Source: Vespertiliibacter pulmonis | Lineage (GTDB): Bacteria; Pseudomonadota; Gammaproteobacteria; Enterobacterales; Pasteurellaceae | Assembly: GCF_013377275.1 (NCBI RefSeq) | Contig: NZ_CP016615.1 | Location: 1,374,830-1,438,829 of the forward strand | Reading direction: 5' to 3' | Length of the DNA stretch: 64,000 bases | Program-made: the position numbers and the translations under genes | The notes under the pieces: model-generated | Told to the model about the DNA's origin: nothing | Database searches by the model: none | Seen by the model: the letters and a program-made list of their open reading frames with translations, nothing else | Shown: positions 47,642-57,524 of the stretch, one piece after another | Position numbering within the stretch: the stretch's first letter is position 1 | Layout of the letters: every line of letters begins with the position of its first letter

Positions 47642-47809
47642 GAGGCGCTATAAGCATATTTTATGTGTATAGTGAAAGCTAATTCTCTTTGTGATGTAAG
47701 ATTAGAATAAAATTATGATTTAGGGCATCGTTTTTATCTTCTTTTTTGTTCAAATAGTGTAGAATTCATAACAATTATTGTTTCATAATTTATATTTTAG
47801 GAGTCAAAA

Positions 47810-49807
47810 ATGACAGAACGCAGACAACTTGCAAATGCTATCCGTTTTTTAAGTATCGATGCTGTACAAAAAGCAAATTCAGGACATCCTGGTGCTCCAA
47901 TGGGAATGGCAGATATTGCTGAAGTATTATGGCGTGATTTTCTTTCCCATAATCCAATAAATCCTGCTTGGGCAAATCGAGATCGCTTTGTGTTATCAAA
48001 CGGACACGGCTCAATGTTAATTTATAGCTTGTTACATTTAACAGGGTATGAGCTTTCTATTGATGATTTAAAACAGTTTCGTCAGTTACATTCTAAAACC
48101 CCAGGCCACCCAGAATATGGCTATGCACCGGGTGTAGAAACAACCACAGGACCTTTAGGTCAAGGTATTACTAATGCCGTTGGTATGGCTATTGCAGAAA
48201 AAACCTTAGCAGCACAATTTAACCGTGAAGGACATACTATTGTTGATCATTATACCTATGCTTTTCTAGGTGATGGCTGTTTAATGGAAGGAATTTCTCA
48301 CGAAGCCTGTTCATTAGCAGGTACGCTTGGCTTAGGGAAATTGATTGCTTTTTATGATGATAATAATATTTCAATTGATGGGCACGTTGATGGCTGGTTC
48401 TCAGATGATACTGCAATGCGTTTTGAATCTTATGGCTGGCAAGTTATCCGTAATGTTGATGGACACGATAGTGAGCAAGTTAAATTTGCGATTGAGAATG
48501 CTCGTGCTGAAAAAGATCGTCCGACGCTCATTATTTGTAAAACAACAATCGGTTTTGGTTCACCAAATAAAGCAAATTCTCATGATAGTCACGGTGCACC
48601 ATTAGGGAATGAAGAAATTGCATTAACCCGTGCGAATTTAAACTGGGATTATGCACCATTTGAAATTCCAGCAGATATTTATGCAAAATGGGACGCAAAA
48701 GCAAAAGGTGAAATAGCAGAGAAAGAATGGAATGCAAAATTTGCTGCGTATCAGACCGCTTATCCAGAGCTAGCCGCAGAGTTTACTCGCCGTGTTGAAG
48801 GTAATTTACCGCAAAATTGGGCAGAGGAATCTCAAGTCTTTATTGAAAAACTACAAGCAAATCCAGCGAATATTGCAAGCCGTAAAGCTTCACAAAATGC
48901 GATTGAAGCCTATGCTCATTTATTACCAGAATTATTGGGTGGATCAGCAGATTTAGCGAGTTCAAACTTAACTTTATGGTCAGGCTCAAAACCAATTCGT
49001 GCGGAATATAATATTGATGGCAATTACTTAAACTACGGTGTTCGTGAATTTGGTATGTCTGCAATTATGAATGGTATTGCCCTACATGGTGGTTTCATTC
49101 CTTATGGTGCAACTTTCTTAATGTTTATGGAATATGCCCATAATGCAGTGCGTATGGCAGCCTTAATGAAACAGCGTGTACTTTTTGTTTATACTCACGA
49201 TTCAATTGGATTAGGGGAAGATGGCCCAACACACCAACCAGTAGAACAAACAGCAGCATTACGTTTAATTCCAAACTTAGATACTTGGCGTCCTTGTGAT
49301 CAGGTGGAGTCTGCAGTTGCTTGGAAATCAGCGATTGAAAAACAAACTGGACCAAGTGCGTTAATCTTTACTCGCCAAAATTTAGCTCAAATGGAGCGTA
49401 GTCCAGAGCAAGTCGCAAATATTGCTCGTGGTGGTTATATTTTAAAAGAGTGTAATGGTACGCCTGACCTCATTCTTATTGCAACGGGTTCAGAAGTTGA
49501 ATTAGCCGTTAAAGCAGCAGAAGTATTAGCGGTAGAAGGACATAATGTGCGTGTAGTTTCAATGCCAAGTACAAATGTATTTGATGCTCAAGATAAGGCT
49601 TATCGTGAATCTGTCTTACCAAGCAATGTAACAAAACGTGTTGCGATTGAAGCAGGAATTGCAGATTTCTGGTATAAATATGTTGGATTTAATGGTCGCA
49701 TTGTTGGAATGAATAGTTTTGGTGAATCAGCACCAGCAGGCGAGCTTTTCAAACTATTTGGTTTTACTGTTGAGAATGTTGTTGAGAAAGCAAAAGAAAT
49801 TTTATAA
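47810..49807 (+). CDS. tkt: Transketolase
   Basis: Thiamine diphosphate enzyme moving two-carbon units in the pentose phosphate pathway. 665 residues. The cofactor motif is [35 protein letters not shown] (about 154-188); N-terminal [15 protein letters not shown] and the C-terminal [19 protein letters not shown] are characteristic. GGAG ribosome site nine bases upstream. E. coli has tktA and tktB; I cannot choose between the symbols. Confidence 0.97.
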   Translation: MTERRQLANAIRFLSIDAVQKANSGHPGAPMGMADIAEVLWRDFLSHNPINPAWANRDRFVLSNGHGSMLIYSLLHLTGYELSIDDLKQFRQLHSKTPGHPEYGYAPGVETTTGPLGQGITNAVGMAIAEKTLAAQFNREGHTIVDHYTYAFLGDGCLMEGISHEACSLAGTLGLGKLIAFYDDNNISIDGHVDGWFSDDTAMRFESYGWQVIRNVDGHDSEQVKFAIENARAEKDRPTLIICKTTIGFGSPNKANSHDSHGAPLGNEEIALTRANLNWDYAPFEIPADIYAKWDAKAKGEIAEKEWNAKFAAYQTAYPELAAEFTRRVEGNLPQNWAEESQVFIEKLQANPANIASRKASQNAIEAYAHLLPELLGGSADLASSNLTLWSGSKPIRAEYNIDGNYLNYGVREFGMSAIMNGIALHGGFIPYGATFLMFMEYAHNAVRMAALMKQRVLFVYTHDSIGLGEDGPTHQPVEQTAALRLIPNLDTWRPCDQVESAVAWKSAIEKQTGPSALIFTRQNLAQMERSPEQVANIARGGYILKECNGTPDLILIATGSEVELAVKAAEVLAVEGHNVRVVSMPSTNVFDAQDKAYRESVLPSNVTKRVAIEAGIADFWYKYVGFNGRIVGMNSFGESAPAGELFKLFGFTVENVVEKAKEIL

Positions 49808-49824
49808 TTTTATCTCAGTATAAT

Positions 49825-49855
49825 AAAAAGGCGGGAATTTTCCTGCCTTTTCTAT
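49825..49855 (+). terminator. Terminator of tkt
   Basis: AAAAGGCGGGA and TCCTGCCTTTT form an 11-bp stem with one G-U pair, followed by a T-rich tract. An uptake sequence (ACAAGCGGT) lies about 20 bp further on. Confidence 0.8.
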
Positions 49856-49915
49856 TTCTACTACTATTCACAAGCGGTGATTTTAGTTTAATTTTTACTA
49901 ATGGGTAATTTATTC

Positions 49916-50785
49916 CTATTCTCCATCAAGTAAGAGTTCATTATGGTCGATTTGAGCTGTTTCTGGCGGGTTATCGTATAAATAATTAGCAAGCCGAGCG
50001 TAATCAGCAAGAGAAAGGTTTTCTGCTCGTGCATTTGCATCAATACCTAATATAGTAAGTTGTTCTGATGTAAATAGCGTAGAAAGCGCATTACGCAGTG
50101 TTTTACGGCGTTGATTAAATGCGTGAGTAGTTACTCGATTAAGCCAATAAATATCCTTTACTGGGTGCGGTAAAGTTTGGTAAGGCATTAAACGAACGAC
50201 TGCAGACTCTACTTTTGGTGCAGGCTTAAATGCAGTGGGTGGCACATCTAATACAGGTATTACCTGACAATAATATTGTGCCATAATCGTTAAACGTCCG
50301 TATGTTTTACTATTTGGCGCTGCACAGAGCCGTTTTACCACTTCTTTTTGTAACATAAAGTGCATATCTTGAATGACATCGTGAAACTTAAATAAATGGA
50401 ACATTAACGGGGTTGAGATATTATAGGGTAGGTTTCCAAATACCCGTACTTTTTGACCATTTAGTTCAAGGCTAGAGAAATATTCACGGAAATTAAATTG
50501 TAAAGCATCTTGCTCAATAATAGTTAATTTCTGATTTAGAAAAGGGTGATGACGTAAACGTTCTGCTAAATCTCGGTCTAGTTCTACCACCGTTAACTTA
50601 TCAACTTTATCGGCAACAGGCTCGGTTAATGCGCCTAAGCCTGGTCCTATTTCAAGTAAGAATTGATCTTTTTGTGGATTGATTGCCGAAACAATATTGT
50701 GAATAACATTCTGATCGTGTAAAAAGTTTTGCCCAAAACGTTTACGAGCGGTATGTCCGAGGTGTTTTTTTGAAGTTAAACTCAT
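49916..50785 (-). CDS. rsmA: 16S rRNA (A1518/A1519) dimethyltransferase
   Basis: Also called KsgA; dimethylates two adjacent adenines in helix 45 of 16S rRNA late in 30S assembly. 289 residues. [15 protein letters not shown], the SAM motif [14 protein letters not shown] (near residue 43) and the catalytic NLPYNIS are present, then the basic [13 protein letters not shown]. Located downstream of surA, as in E. coli (surA-pdxA-ksgA), but pdxA is not between them here. Confidence 0.97.
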   Translation of the reverse strand: MSLTSKKHLGHTARKRFGQNFLHDQNVIHNIVSAINPQKDQFLLEIGPGLGALTEPVADKVDKLTVVELDRDLAERLRHHPFLNQKLTIIEQDALQFNFREYFSSLELNGQKVRVFGNLPYNISTPLMFHLFKFHDVIQDMHFMLQKEVVKRLCAAPNSKTYGRLTIMAQYYCQVIPVLDVPPTAFKPAPKVESAVVRLMPYQTLPHPVKDIYWLNRVTTHAFNQRRKTLRNALSTLFTSEQLTILGIDANARAENLSLADYARLANYLYDNPPETAQIDHNELLLDGE

Positions 50786-50877
50786 TGATTATCCTATAAG
50801 CGGTTTGTTTCCAGCTATTTTTTGCATTACTGCTTTTTAATTAGGAAACAAAGGAAAATTATTAGATTTTTTATTAT

Positions 50878-50905
50878 ACAAAAGAACCCCGCAAGTGCGA
50901 GGTTC
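50878..50905 (-). terminator. Terminator of surA
   Basis: On the minus strand GAACCTCGC and GCGGGGTTC form a 9-bp stem with one U-G pair and loop ACTT, followed by TTTTGT. Confidence 0.8.
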
Positions 50906-50924
50906 CATTTTATGGTCTTATTTA

Positions 50925-51866
50925 TTAAGGGGTATATTTAATTGTAGCACGTTCTTTTAAGGCTTTTACCCAATCTTTTGATGCATCTTGTGCTTGTTTA
51001 TTTATAAGTTGTTGGTAGGCTTGCTGTAAATAAGCATCTTCAGTACGATCGCCTTGACGGGTATCAGTTACTTTTAAAATATGCCAGCCAAATTGTGATT
51101 TAAATGGGGCAGAAATTACACCTGTTTTACTTTTATTTGCAACTTTTGCAAAAGTAGGATCATAAATTTCTAAGAAGTTCCAACCTAAATCACCACCTTC
51201 AGCACCTGAAGCATAGTCTATAGAGTTAGTACTAGCAGCGGCTTCAAAGGTTGTTTTACCTGCTTTAATATCATTACTTAAAGCCATTAATTTCGCTTTT
51301 GCTTGTGCATCATTTAGAATTGGGGTAGTTTTAAGCAAAATATGGCTGATACGGTATTCAGTTCCTGTTGTCGATTTTAATTTACCTGCTGCTTTATCTT
51401 TTTCCATTAATTTTTTAGCAAGTGATTCTACCTGTTGGTGATCAACTTGAATAGTTTGTCCAATTGTATGTTGGCGAACTTGTTCCATCATCATTTGGTG
51501 AGCAAGCTGCTGACGATATTGGTTTAGGGTAATTCCTTGATAATCAAGAGCATCTAAAAATTGCCCATAGGTTAAATGATTTTGTGCAGCGATAGTTTCA
51601 ATCATTCTATCTACCTGAGCATAATTGATTTTTAAACCTGATTCTTGAATTGCTCGTTGTACTAAAAAATCATTAATTAAATCATTGAGTGCAGAGGTGC
51701 GGTTTGCTTCTGTATTAGCACGTTTGCCTAGTACTTTCATTAATTGGCTTTGCATAATGGGATAGCCATCAACTGTTGCAATTACACGTTCTTCAGCTTG
51801 TACAGTACTTATAGCAAAGAGTGCACAAAAAGTGAGAAAGAGCGATTTTACAGAGGTTAATTTCAT
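50925..51866 (-). CDS. surA: Periplasmic chaperone/peptidyl-prolyl isomerase SurA
   Basis: Helps outer-membrane proteins fold in the periplasm. Signal peptide at 1-24 (LFLTFCALFAISTVQA). N-terminal chaperone helices (about 25-160) precede one parvulin domain (YRISHILLKTTP to GWHILKVTDTRQGDR, about 170-275) and a C-terminal helix. 313 residues with a single parvulin domain, against two in E. coli SurA (428); the short form is usual in Pasteurellaceae as far as I know. Confidence 0.93.
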   Translation of the reverse strand: MKLTSVKSLFLTFCALFAISTVQAEERVIATVDGYPIMQSQLMKVLGKRANTEANRTSALNDLINDFLVQRAIQESGLKINYAQVDRMIETIAAQNHLTYGQFLDALDYQGITLNQYRQQLAHQMMMEQVRQHTIGQTIQVDHQQVESLAKKLMEKDKAAGKLKSTTGTEYRISHILLKTTPILNDAQAKAKLMALSNDIKAGKTTFEAAASTNSIDYASGAEGGDLGWNFLEIYDPTFAKVANKSKTGVISAPFKSQFGWHILKVTDTRQGDRTEDAYLQQAYQQLINKQAQDASKDWVKALKERATIKYTP

Positions 51867-51951
51867 ATTTATTTCCTATTTAAATAATGAATCTTTAATT
51901 TTCAGATTAGAATACTTTTTTATAAAAAGGTTCATTCTTTGACTAATAATA

Positions 51952-52479
51952 TCATGTTAAGAGAGCGACTTGGTTAATTCCATCATAATGTTGTGTTCTT
52001 ACTTGAATTTTCTCACTTTTTGAGGTGGGAATATTTTTTCCAACATAGTCGGCTCGAATTGGAAGTTCTCGATGGCCACGATCAATAAAAATAACTAATT
52101 CAATTTTATTTGCTCTGCCAAATTCAAGAAGTGCATCAAGCGCTGCCCGAATAGTTCTTCCAGTGAATAGCACATCATCAATTAAGATCACTTTTTTACC
52201 TTGCAATGATATTGAATTCTCACTGCCAGTGTAAATAGGATCAGTATTATGATGCGCTAGATCATCACGATAAAATGTAATATCTAATGCCATTAACGGC
52301 AATTCAATTTTAGCAAGTTCAGCAATACGATATTGCAACATCTGTGCAATTTCAACTCCACGCCGTTTAATCCCAACAAGCACAATATCAGCTAGGTTAT
52401 GATGTTTTTCTATAATTTGATGAGAAATACGAGAAATTGTCCGTTGAAATTGTTCAGTATCAATGATAATTTTTTCCAC
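51952..52479 (-). CDS. pyrR: PyrR-type uracil phosphoribosyltransferase/regulator
   Basis: 175 residues. The PRPP-binding motif VILIDDVLFTGRTIRAALDAL (near residue 95) and KRRGVEIAQML in the N-terminal half are typical of PyrR. In Bacillus PyrR binds pyr mRNA leaders and has weak uracil phosphoribosyltransferase activity; whether it regulates RNA here is open, as no pyr gene lies in the window. It follows hldE by one base and is probably translated from the same mRNA. Confidence 0.9.
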   Translation of the reverse strand: MEKIIIDTEQFQRTISRISHQIIEKHHNLADIVLVGIKRRGVEIAQMLQYRIAELAKIELPLMALDITFYRDDLAHHNTDPIYTGSENSISLQGKKVILIDDVLFTGRTIRAALDALLEFGRANKIELVIFIDRGHRELPIRADYVGKNIPTSKSEKIQVRTQHYDGINQVALLT

Positions 52480-52480
52480 A

Positions 52481-53908
52481 TTAAAGCCCTTGGATTTTTT
52501 TGATCACATTACTGGTTGAACAGCCATTTTCGAAATTAAGGACTCGCACTTCCCCGCCATTTGCCCACACTTCTTTACTACCTGCAATTTCTTCAGGCTG
52601 GTAATCTCCACCTTTAACGAGTAAATCCGGTAAGAGTTCCGCAATTAAGCGTTGTGGTGTATCTTCACAAAATGGTACAACCCAATCCACAGAGGCTAAC
52701 CCTGCTAGTACAGCCATTCTTGCTTGAAGATCATTGATTGGGCGAGACTCACCTTTTAAACGTTTTACTGAGGCATCTGTATTCACCGCAACAATTAGAC
52801 GATCGCCTAGTTTCCGAGCATTTTCTAAATAGGAAACGTGTCCTGGGTGGAGAATGTCAAAACAGCCGTTAGTCATCACAATTTTTTCGCCACGACGTTT
52901 TGCTTGGGTGATAATCGCTTTCATTGTTTGCTCATCAGTTACGCCGAATCCAGTTTCCGTACGTTGATGAATGGCTTGATCTAGTTCAACAGGTGTTATA
53001 GTTGATGTGCCTAATTTACCAACTACAACTCCTGCCGCCGCATTGGCTAAATAGCAAGCTTCTTCTAAGGAACGACCATCAGCAATGGCTGTTGCTAGCA
53101 CGCTAATTACTGTATCGCCAGCACCTGTAACATCATAGACTTCTTTTGCTTGGGTTGGAAGGTGGAAAGCAGGCTGATTTGGGCGAATTAAGGTCATTCC
53201 TTTCTCTGAACGAGTAACAAGTAGAGCTGAAAAATCGTAGTCAGCAATCATTTTTAGCCCTTTTGCTACAATATCATCATTGTTATTGCAAATACCTGCA
53301 ACAGCCTCAAATTCCGACATATTAGGGGTGAGCAGGGTTGCACCACGATAGCGTTCAAAATCAGTGCCTTTTGGATCAATTAGAACAGGTACTTGAGCTT
53401 TTCGGGCGATTTTGATCATTTCTTGGGCGGAATCTAATGTGCCTTTACCGTAATCAGATAGAATTAATGCGCCGTAAGCGGTAATTTCATCAGTTAATTT
53501 TGCAAGTAATGGTTGGCTATCAATATTGTGAAAGCCTTCTTCAAAATCTAAACGAAGCAGTTGTTGGTGACGAGATAAAATTCGTAATTTCGTAATAGTA
53601 GGGTGAGAATTGACCGCTACACACTGGTTTTGAATTTTATGTGTTTGTAATAGTTTATCTAACGCATTGCCAGCATCATCTTGCCCAATTAAACCGTGCA
53701 AGGTCACAGCTACATTTAAACTAGCAATATTCATTGCGACATTAGCTGCACCACCAGCACGTTCTTCATTTTCTTGAACTTTCACTACGGGAACAGGTGC
53801 TTCTGGGGAAATTCGGTTGGTTGCGCCAAACCAGTAGCGATCTAACATTACATCGCCAAGCACTAATACTTTAGCATTGTTAAATTGGGAAGAGTATTGC
53901 ATCATCAT
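52481..53908 (-). CDS. hldE: Bifunctional heptose kinase/adenylyltransferase HldE
   Basis: Phosphorylates heptose 7-phosphate at C1 and later adds AMP, making ADP-heptose for lipopolysaccharide inner core. 475 residues. The N-terminal ribokinase-type domain has [15 protein letters not shown] and [18 protein letters not shown] (Asp base near residue 265). The C-terminal cytidylyltransferase-type domain begins [34 protein letters not shown]. Two more in-frame ATGs follow the first (MMM). Confidence 0.97.
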   Translation of the reverse strand: MMMQYSSQFNNAKVLVLGDVMLDRYWFGATNRISPEAPVPVVKVQENEERAGGAANVAMNIASLNVAVTLHGLIGQDDAGNALDKLLQTHKIQNQCVAVNSHPTITKLRILSRHQQLLRLDFEEGFHNIDSQPLLAKLTDEITAYGALILSDYGKGTLDSAQEMIKIARKAQVPVLIDPKGTDFERYRGATLLTPNMSEFEAVAGICNNNDDIVAKGLKMIADYDFSALLVTRSEKGMTLIRPNQPAFHLPTQAKEVYDVTGAGDTVISVLATAIADGRSLEEACYLANAAAGVVVGKLGTSTITPVELDQAIHQRTETGFGVTDEQTMKAIITQAKRRGEKIVMTNGCFDILHPGHVSYLENARKLGDRLIVAVNTDASVKRLKGESRPINDLQARMAVLAGLASVDWVVPFCEDTPQRLIAELLPDLLVKGGDYQPEEIAGSKEVWANGGEVRVLNFENGCSTSNVIKKIQGL

Positions 53909-53974
53909 TACTATATTCTCTTAAAAGTAAATAGAACGCTCACAATTTAATTTTAAAATAGTGAGCGGATTGCA

Positions 53975-55510
53975 TTATTTACGATTTTTCTTAATAAATT
54001 TCATTAAACGTTTACGTTTGCGTAATTGGCCTGGGGTTAATTTATTCCGTTTACCTGCAAAAGGGTTATTCCCTTCTTGGAATAATACCCGAATTGGCGA
54101 GCCAATAATGCGTAAGCTTTTACGGAAATAGTTTGATAAATACCGTTTGTAAGAATCAGGTAAACGCTCAATTTGATTACCGTGAATTACAATAATCGGC
54201 GGATTGTAGCCACCTGGGTGAGCATATTTAAGTTTTACTCGTCGTCCGTTTACTAGTGGTGGTTGATGTTCATCAGTTGCCATTTGTAAAATGCGTGTTA
54301 GCATTGATGTAGTCATTTTCTTTGTTGCACATTGATAAGCTTCTTGAATAGATTCAAATAAGTTACCCACACCACTGCCGTGTAAGGCAGAAATGAAATG
54401 TACACGAGCAAAATCAATAAAATCTAAACGGCGATCAAGCTCGGATTTTACATTATCTTTTACATCTTGTGATAAGCCGTCCCATTTATTTACTACAATG
54501 ACTAATGATTTTCCTGCATTTAGAATAAAGCCTAGTAAGGAAAGATCTTGATCAGATACGCCATCTCGAGCATCAATGGTGAGTAATACAACATTTGCAT
54601 CTTGAATCGCTTGTAACGTTTTAATTACTGAAAATTTTTCGACAGTTAAATGGACTTTACCCCGTTTACGAACCCCCGCAGTATCAATAATCGTATAGTG
54701 CTGACCGTCACGTTCCATAGGAATATAAATAGAGTCCCTTGTTGTACCGGGTAAATCGTATACAACGACCCGATCTTCGCCTAAAATGCGATTGGTTAGG
54801 GTTGATTTTCCAACATTTGGACGTCCAACAATGGCGATTTTGATATTTTTATCTTCAATTTCATCGCTTTCAGCCTCAAGTGCTTCATCAAGTAATGCAG
54901 TGTCTTCCTCATTTTCAAAATCAAAATCGTGATCCCATTCGTCTTGGACAGGCGATTTATTGTCATCTTCATTTGCAGAATTTTCTTCAGAACTAATCGC
55001 TTGCTCTTCTAATAATATTTCCGCAAAAGGGGCTAGCACTTGTTCAATGAGTTGAGTAACTCCTCGCCCTTGTGAAGCGGCAATAGGTTCAATTTCACCT
55101 AAACCGAGCTGATAAAATTCACCAATATGAGAATCTGCATCAATACCATCAGTTTTATTAGCAACAACAACTGTTGGCTTATCACGTTGGCGTAGATATT
55201 GGGCAATACCAATATCCGCCGGTACAAGCCCTGCCCGTGCATCTACTAAGAAAAGTACCACATCAGCTTCTTCAATCGCTAATAGCGACTGTTCTGCCAT
55301 TTTTTCTTCCACACCTTCTTCTGTACCATCGATACCGCCTGTATCGATCACAATGAAATCGTGTCCAGCAATATGGGCTTGACCATATTTTCGATCACGG
55401 GTAAGTCCAGGAAAATCCGCTACTAACGCATCACGAGTACGAGTTAAGCGATTAAATAATGTGGATTTTCCCACATTAGGTCTGCCTACAAGGGCAACAA
55501 CAGGAGTCAT
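53975..55510 (-). CDS. der: Ribosome-assembly GTPase Der (EngA)
   Basis: Essential GTPase for 50S assembly. Start at ATG 55508-55510 ([16 protein letters not shown]), with GAGG upstream; an earlier in-frame ATG adds 16 residues and no ribosome site. Two G domains: [21 protein letters not shown] and [21 protein letters not shown]. They are joined by an unusually acidic linker of about 55 residues ([18 protein letters not shown] and on). The C-terminal KH-like domain ends in a basic tail. 511 residues. Confidence 0.97.
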   Translation of the reverse strand: MTPVVALVGRPNVGKSTLFNRLTRTRDALVADFPGLTRDRKYGQAHIAGHDFIVIDTGGIDGTEEGVEEKMAEQSLLAIEEADVVLFLVDARAGLVPADIGIAQYLRQRDKPTVVVANKTDGIDADSHIGEFYQLGLGEIEPIAASQGRGVTQLIEQVLAPFAEILLEEQAISSEENSANEDDNKSPVQDEWDHDFDFENEEDTALLDEALEAESDEIEDKNIKIAIVGRPNVGKSTLTNRILGEDRVVVYDLPGTTRDSIYIPMERDGQHYTIIDTAGVRKRGKVHLTVEKFSVIKTLQAIQDANVVLLTIDARDGVSDQDLSLLGFILNAGKSLVIVVNKWDGLSQDVKDNVKSELDRRLDFIDFARVHFISALHGSGVGNLFESIQEAYQCATKKMTTSMLTRILQMATDEHQPPLVNGRRVKLKYAHPGGYNPPIIVIHGNQIERLPDSYKRYLSNYFRKSLRIIGSPIRVLFQEGNNPFAGKRNKLTPGQLRKRKRLMKFIKKNRK

Positions 55511-55610
55511 AAAAACCTCAAAATAACTATTCGGTTTGCAATGATTTGCAAAATGCAATCATTATAGCCTAAATTCAAAGGTAACGGGGAGAGTTTATAA
55601 AAAAGCGTAA

Positions 55611-55674
55611 AAGCGGTAGGGTTTCTATAAAATTTGCAAATGAACTATAAAATTTTAAGCGAACTCACCGCTTG
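55611..55674. repeat. Inverted uptake-sequence pair between XRE gene and der
   Basis: AAGCGGT (55611-55617) and CACCGCTTG (55666-55674) face each other 49 bases apart. On the minus strand the pair is followed by a T-rich run near 55600-55605, so it may end the XRE transcript before der. Confidence 0.5.
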
Positions 55675-55691
55675 CTCTTCTCATAATTATG

Positions 55692-56066
55692 TTATTTATT
55701 GATGGAATCTAAAAAATTAACTAAATTACGTTTTTGCTCATTATTTAATTTTGCCCAATGAAAATCTAGTCGTTGTTTTAATATGTCATTACGAATAGGA
55801 ACGTAATGTTCTTGATTTGAAAATGTTAAATTTTCGGCTTTGCTATCAGCGAAAAACCAGCTAATGGGCGTATTCAAAATAACCGCAATATTAACTAAAT
55901 GTGCTACATTGATTTTTGTTGCTCCCCGCTCATAGCGAGAGAATTGTTGTTGGGAAACGCCAATCTGTTCCGCAAGAGCTTCGCCACTTAGCCCCATTTC
56001 ACGCCGTCTTTGAACAATCCTTCTACCGATGGCTAAATCCACATCACTCGCCAAGAATTTTGTCAT
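55692..56066 (-). CDS. XRE-family transcriptional regulator
   Basis: 124 residues. A Cro/CI helix-turn-helix covers about 12-70 (IGRRIVQRRREMGLSGEALAEQIGVSQQQFSRYERGATKINVAHLVNIAVIL), followed by a C-terminal part (FFADSKAENLTF onward) without a known domain. Single-domain regulators of this form often repress a divergent gene; here two lipoprotein genes are divergent and inverted repeats lie between. Confidence 0.85.
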   Translation of the reverse strand: MTKFLASDVDLAIGRRIVQRRREMGLSGEALAEQIGVSQQQFSRYERGATKINVAHLVNIAVILNTPISWFFADSKAENLTFSNQEHYVPIRNDILKQRLDFHWAKLNNEQKRNLVNFLDSINK

Positions 56067-56088
56067 TACTTATATCACTTATTTAATA

Positions 56089-56188
56089 TTACTCAATGAT
56101 TGATATTTTTCGTTATTTCTACTCTTGTATTTATCTCTTACGAAGTGTATATTTTGCTCATTACTCTATCATTGAGTAAACTTCGTAA
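56089..56188. promoter_or_regulatory. Interleaved inverted repeats: candidate operator
   Basis: TTACTCAATGAT (56089-56100) and ATCATTGAGTAA (56168-56179) are a perfect 12-bp inverted pair; TTACGAAG (56138-56145) and CTTCGTAA (56181-56188) are a second pair, interleaved with the first. They lie between the XRE start and the lipoprotein ribosome site and are probable binding sites for the regulator, or RNA structures in the leader. Confidence 0.55.
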
Positions 56189-56222
56189 AAAATACTTATT
56201 TCATCTATCTAAGGAGAAAAAA

Positions 56223-56840
56223 ATGAAACTCTTAAAATTAGCTTCACTGATTACTTCAATGATTGCTCTTTCAGCTTGTGGTGGCGGCGGATCGGGTGCA
56301 GGAACTGCAAAAACGCCTGATGGAGAAAAAATTAATTTATCTATTAGCGATAAAGGCACAGTTGGTGGAAAAACGAAAGAAGGGAAGATTTTTGGTCAAA
56401 ATAATGATAGTTCTTTTTATGGTCTTTGGGTCAATGATGCTGAGACATTTAGAGAGCTACGTTATCAAGGTGAAAAAGCAACTGATATTCCAAAATCGGG
56501 TTTTGCAACGTACAAAGGTGATGCCGTTTGGTTAAGTGGACAGGATAATGGTATTCAAAAAGGAGGAATAACTACATTAAATGTAGATTTTGGTGCAAAA
56601 ACTGTTGATGGCTCTATCAAATTTTCAGTTTTCAATGGTGATGAATTAAGACGTGATATTACTTTACATAAAGGAAATTTATCAGGTGCAGATTTTTCAG
56701 GTAAAGCCAGTGTTTTTGGGAATAATGGCGGTCAGTATAAAGGAATATTATCTGGGGAAGGAGCAAAAGAAGCAGCCGGCATAGTTAAATTTGATAATAA
56801 TAGCAACCTTGATATAAGCTTTGGCGGTAAAAAACAATAA
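56223..56840 (+). CDS. TbpB-like surface lipoprotein
   Basis: 205 residues from ATG 56223 with AAGGAG seven bases upstream; an earlier in-frame ATG at 56100 has no ribosome site and would bury the signal. Lipobox LSAC with Cys19, then GGGGSGAGT linker. The mature part looks like a small beta-barrel of the TbpB/factor-H-binding type: FYGLWVN, ATYKGDAVWLSG, LNVDFGAKTVDGSIKF, FSGKASVFGNNGGQYKG, AKEAAGIVKF. Such proteins are often surface lipoproteins exported by Slam. Ligand unknown. Confidence 0.75.
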   Translation: MKLLKLASLITSMIALSACGGGGSGAGTAKTPDGEKINLSISDKGTVGGKTKEGKIFGQNNDSSFYGLWVNDAETFRELRYQGEKATDIPKSGFATYKGDAVWLSGQDNGIQKGGITTLNVDFGAKTVDGSIKFSVFNGDELRRDITLHKGNLSGADFSGKASVFGNNGGQYKGILSGEGAKEAAGIVKFDNNSNLDISFGGKKQ

Positions 56841-56898
56841 TTTATTTTAAGCAGTTCATTTTAAATATGAATTGCTTTTTTTGCATTTAGGAACAATT

Positions 56899-57459
56899 AT
56901 GAAAAAATTATTAGCTTTTATTTTTATTGGTTCTATTGGTCTTTTATTAACAGCTTGTTCAGGTCAAGTAATTACGACATCGTCTTATGTTCCACAAAAT
57001 TATGTAAGAGTAGATACTTCAGTGAATATAGGTAAGTTTTCCTATGTTCCAGAAACTTTAGGGATTGCAAAATCTAATCAGATTGAAAATACTGCAATAG
57101 GATCATTTATTATTGATACACCGATTGCTGAATTAGCCAAAAAGACAACTGCATTGGAGCTTCACCATAGTGGTGTGGATTTGGGAAATGGAAAAATTAC
57201 TTTAGAAGGGAAGGTGAAAAAATTCAAGGTTGATGATATAGGAATTAATGTTGATTGGCTTTATCAAATTAATTATAAAATTCTTAAGTCAAAAGATAAT
57301 TCTGTTCTGTTAGATAAAGACTATACAGCAACGATGAGAACATCAAAATTTATTGCGTCATTAAGTGAAGTTAGTGCCTTCATAAATAAAATCCTTTCAT
57401 TAGGTTTTGATAAATTTATCAATGATTATGATGCTCGGAAAGCCTTTGAGCAAAAATAA
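56899..57459 (+). CDS. Lipoprotein of unknown function
   Basis: 186 residues from ATG 56899, preceded by TAGGA; an upstream TTG start is less likely. Lipobox LLTACSG (Cys20). The mature part is soluble and beta-rich (GKITLEGKVKKFKVDDIGINVDWLYQINYKIL, then NSVLLDKDYTATMRTSKF); the pattern is loosely like YajG/LptE-type small lipoproteins but I do not recognise the family. 58 bp after the TbpB-like gene, probably one transcript. Confidence 0.7.
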   Translation: MKKLLAFIFIGSIGLLLTACSGQVITTSSYVPQNYVRVDTSVNIGKFSYVPETLGIAKSNQIENTAIGSFIIDTPIAELAKKTTALELHHSGVDLGNGKITLEGKVKKFKVDDIGINVDWLYQINYKILKSKDNSVLLDKDYTATMRTSKFIASLSEVSAFINKILSLGFDKFINDYDARKAFEQK

Positions 57460-57463
57460 CTAT

Positions 57464-57519
57464 CAAGCGGTCATTTTTGGTGATTATTTTACAAATAATT
57501 AGTGAAATTTGACCGCTTG
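57464..57519. terminator. Inverted uptake-sequence pair, terminator between lipoprotein and ycaO
   Basis: CAAGCGGTCA (57464-57473) and TGACCGCTTG (57510-57519) are a perfect 10-bp inverted pair, with T-rich bases after each arm. It separates convergent genes. Confidence 0.65.
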
Positions 57520-57524
57520 TTTGA

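Noticed and set aside
47490-47672. Small plus-strand ORF over the rpmE leader
   Set aside because: It overlaps the rpmE start, promoter and leader on the other strand and has no recognisable product.
56100-56222. N-terminal extension of the TbpB-like lipoprotein
   Set aside because: No ribosome site, hydrophobic low-complexity translation, and it would hide the lipoprotein signal; the region is better read as promoter/operator.
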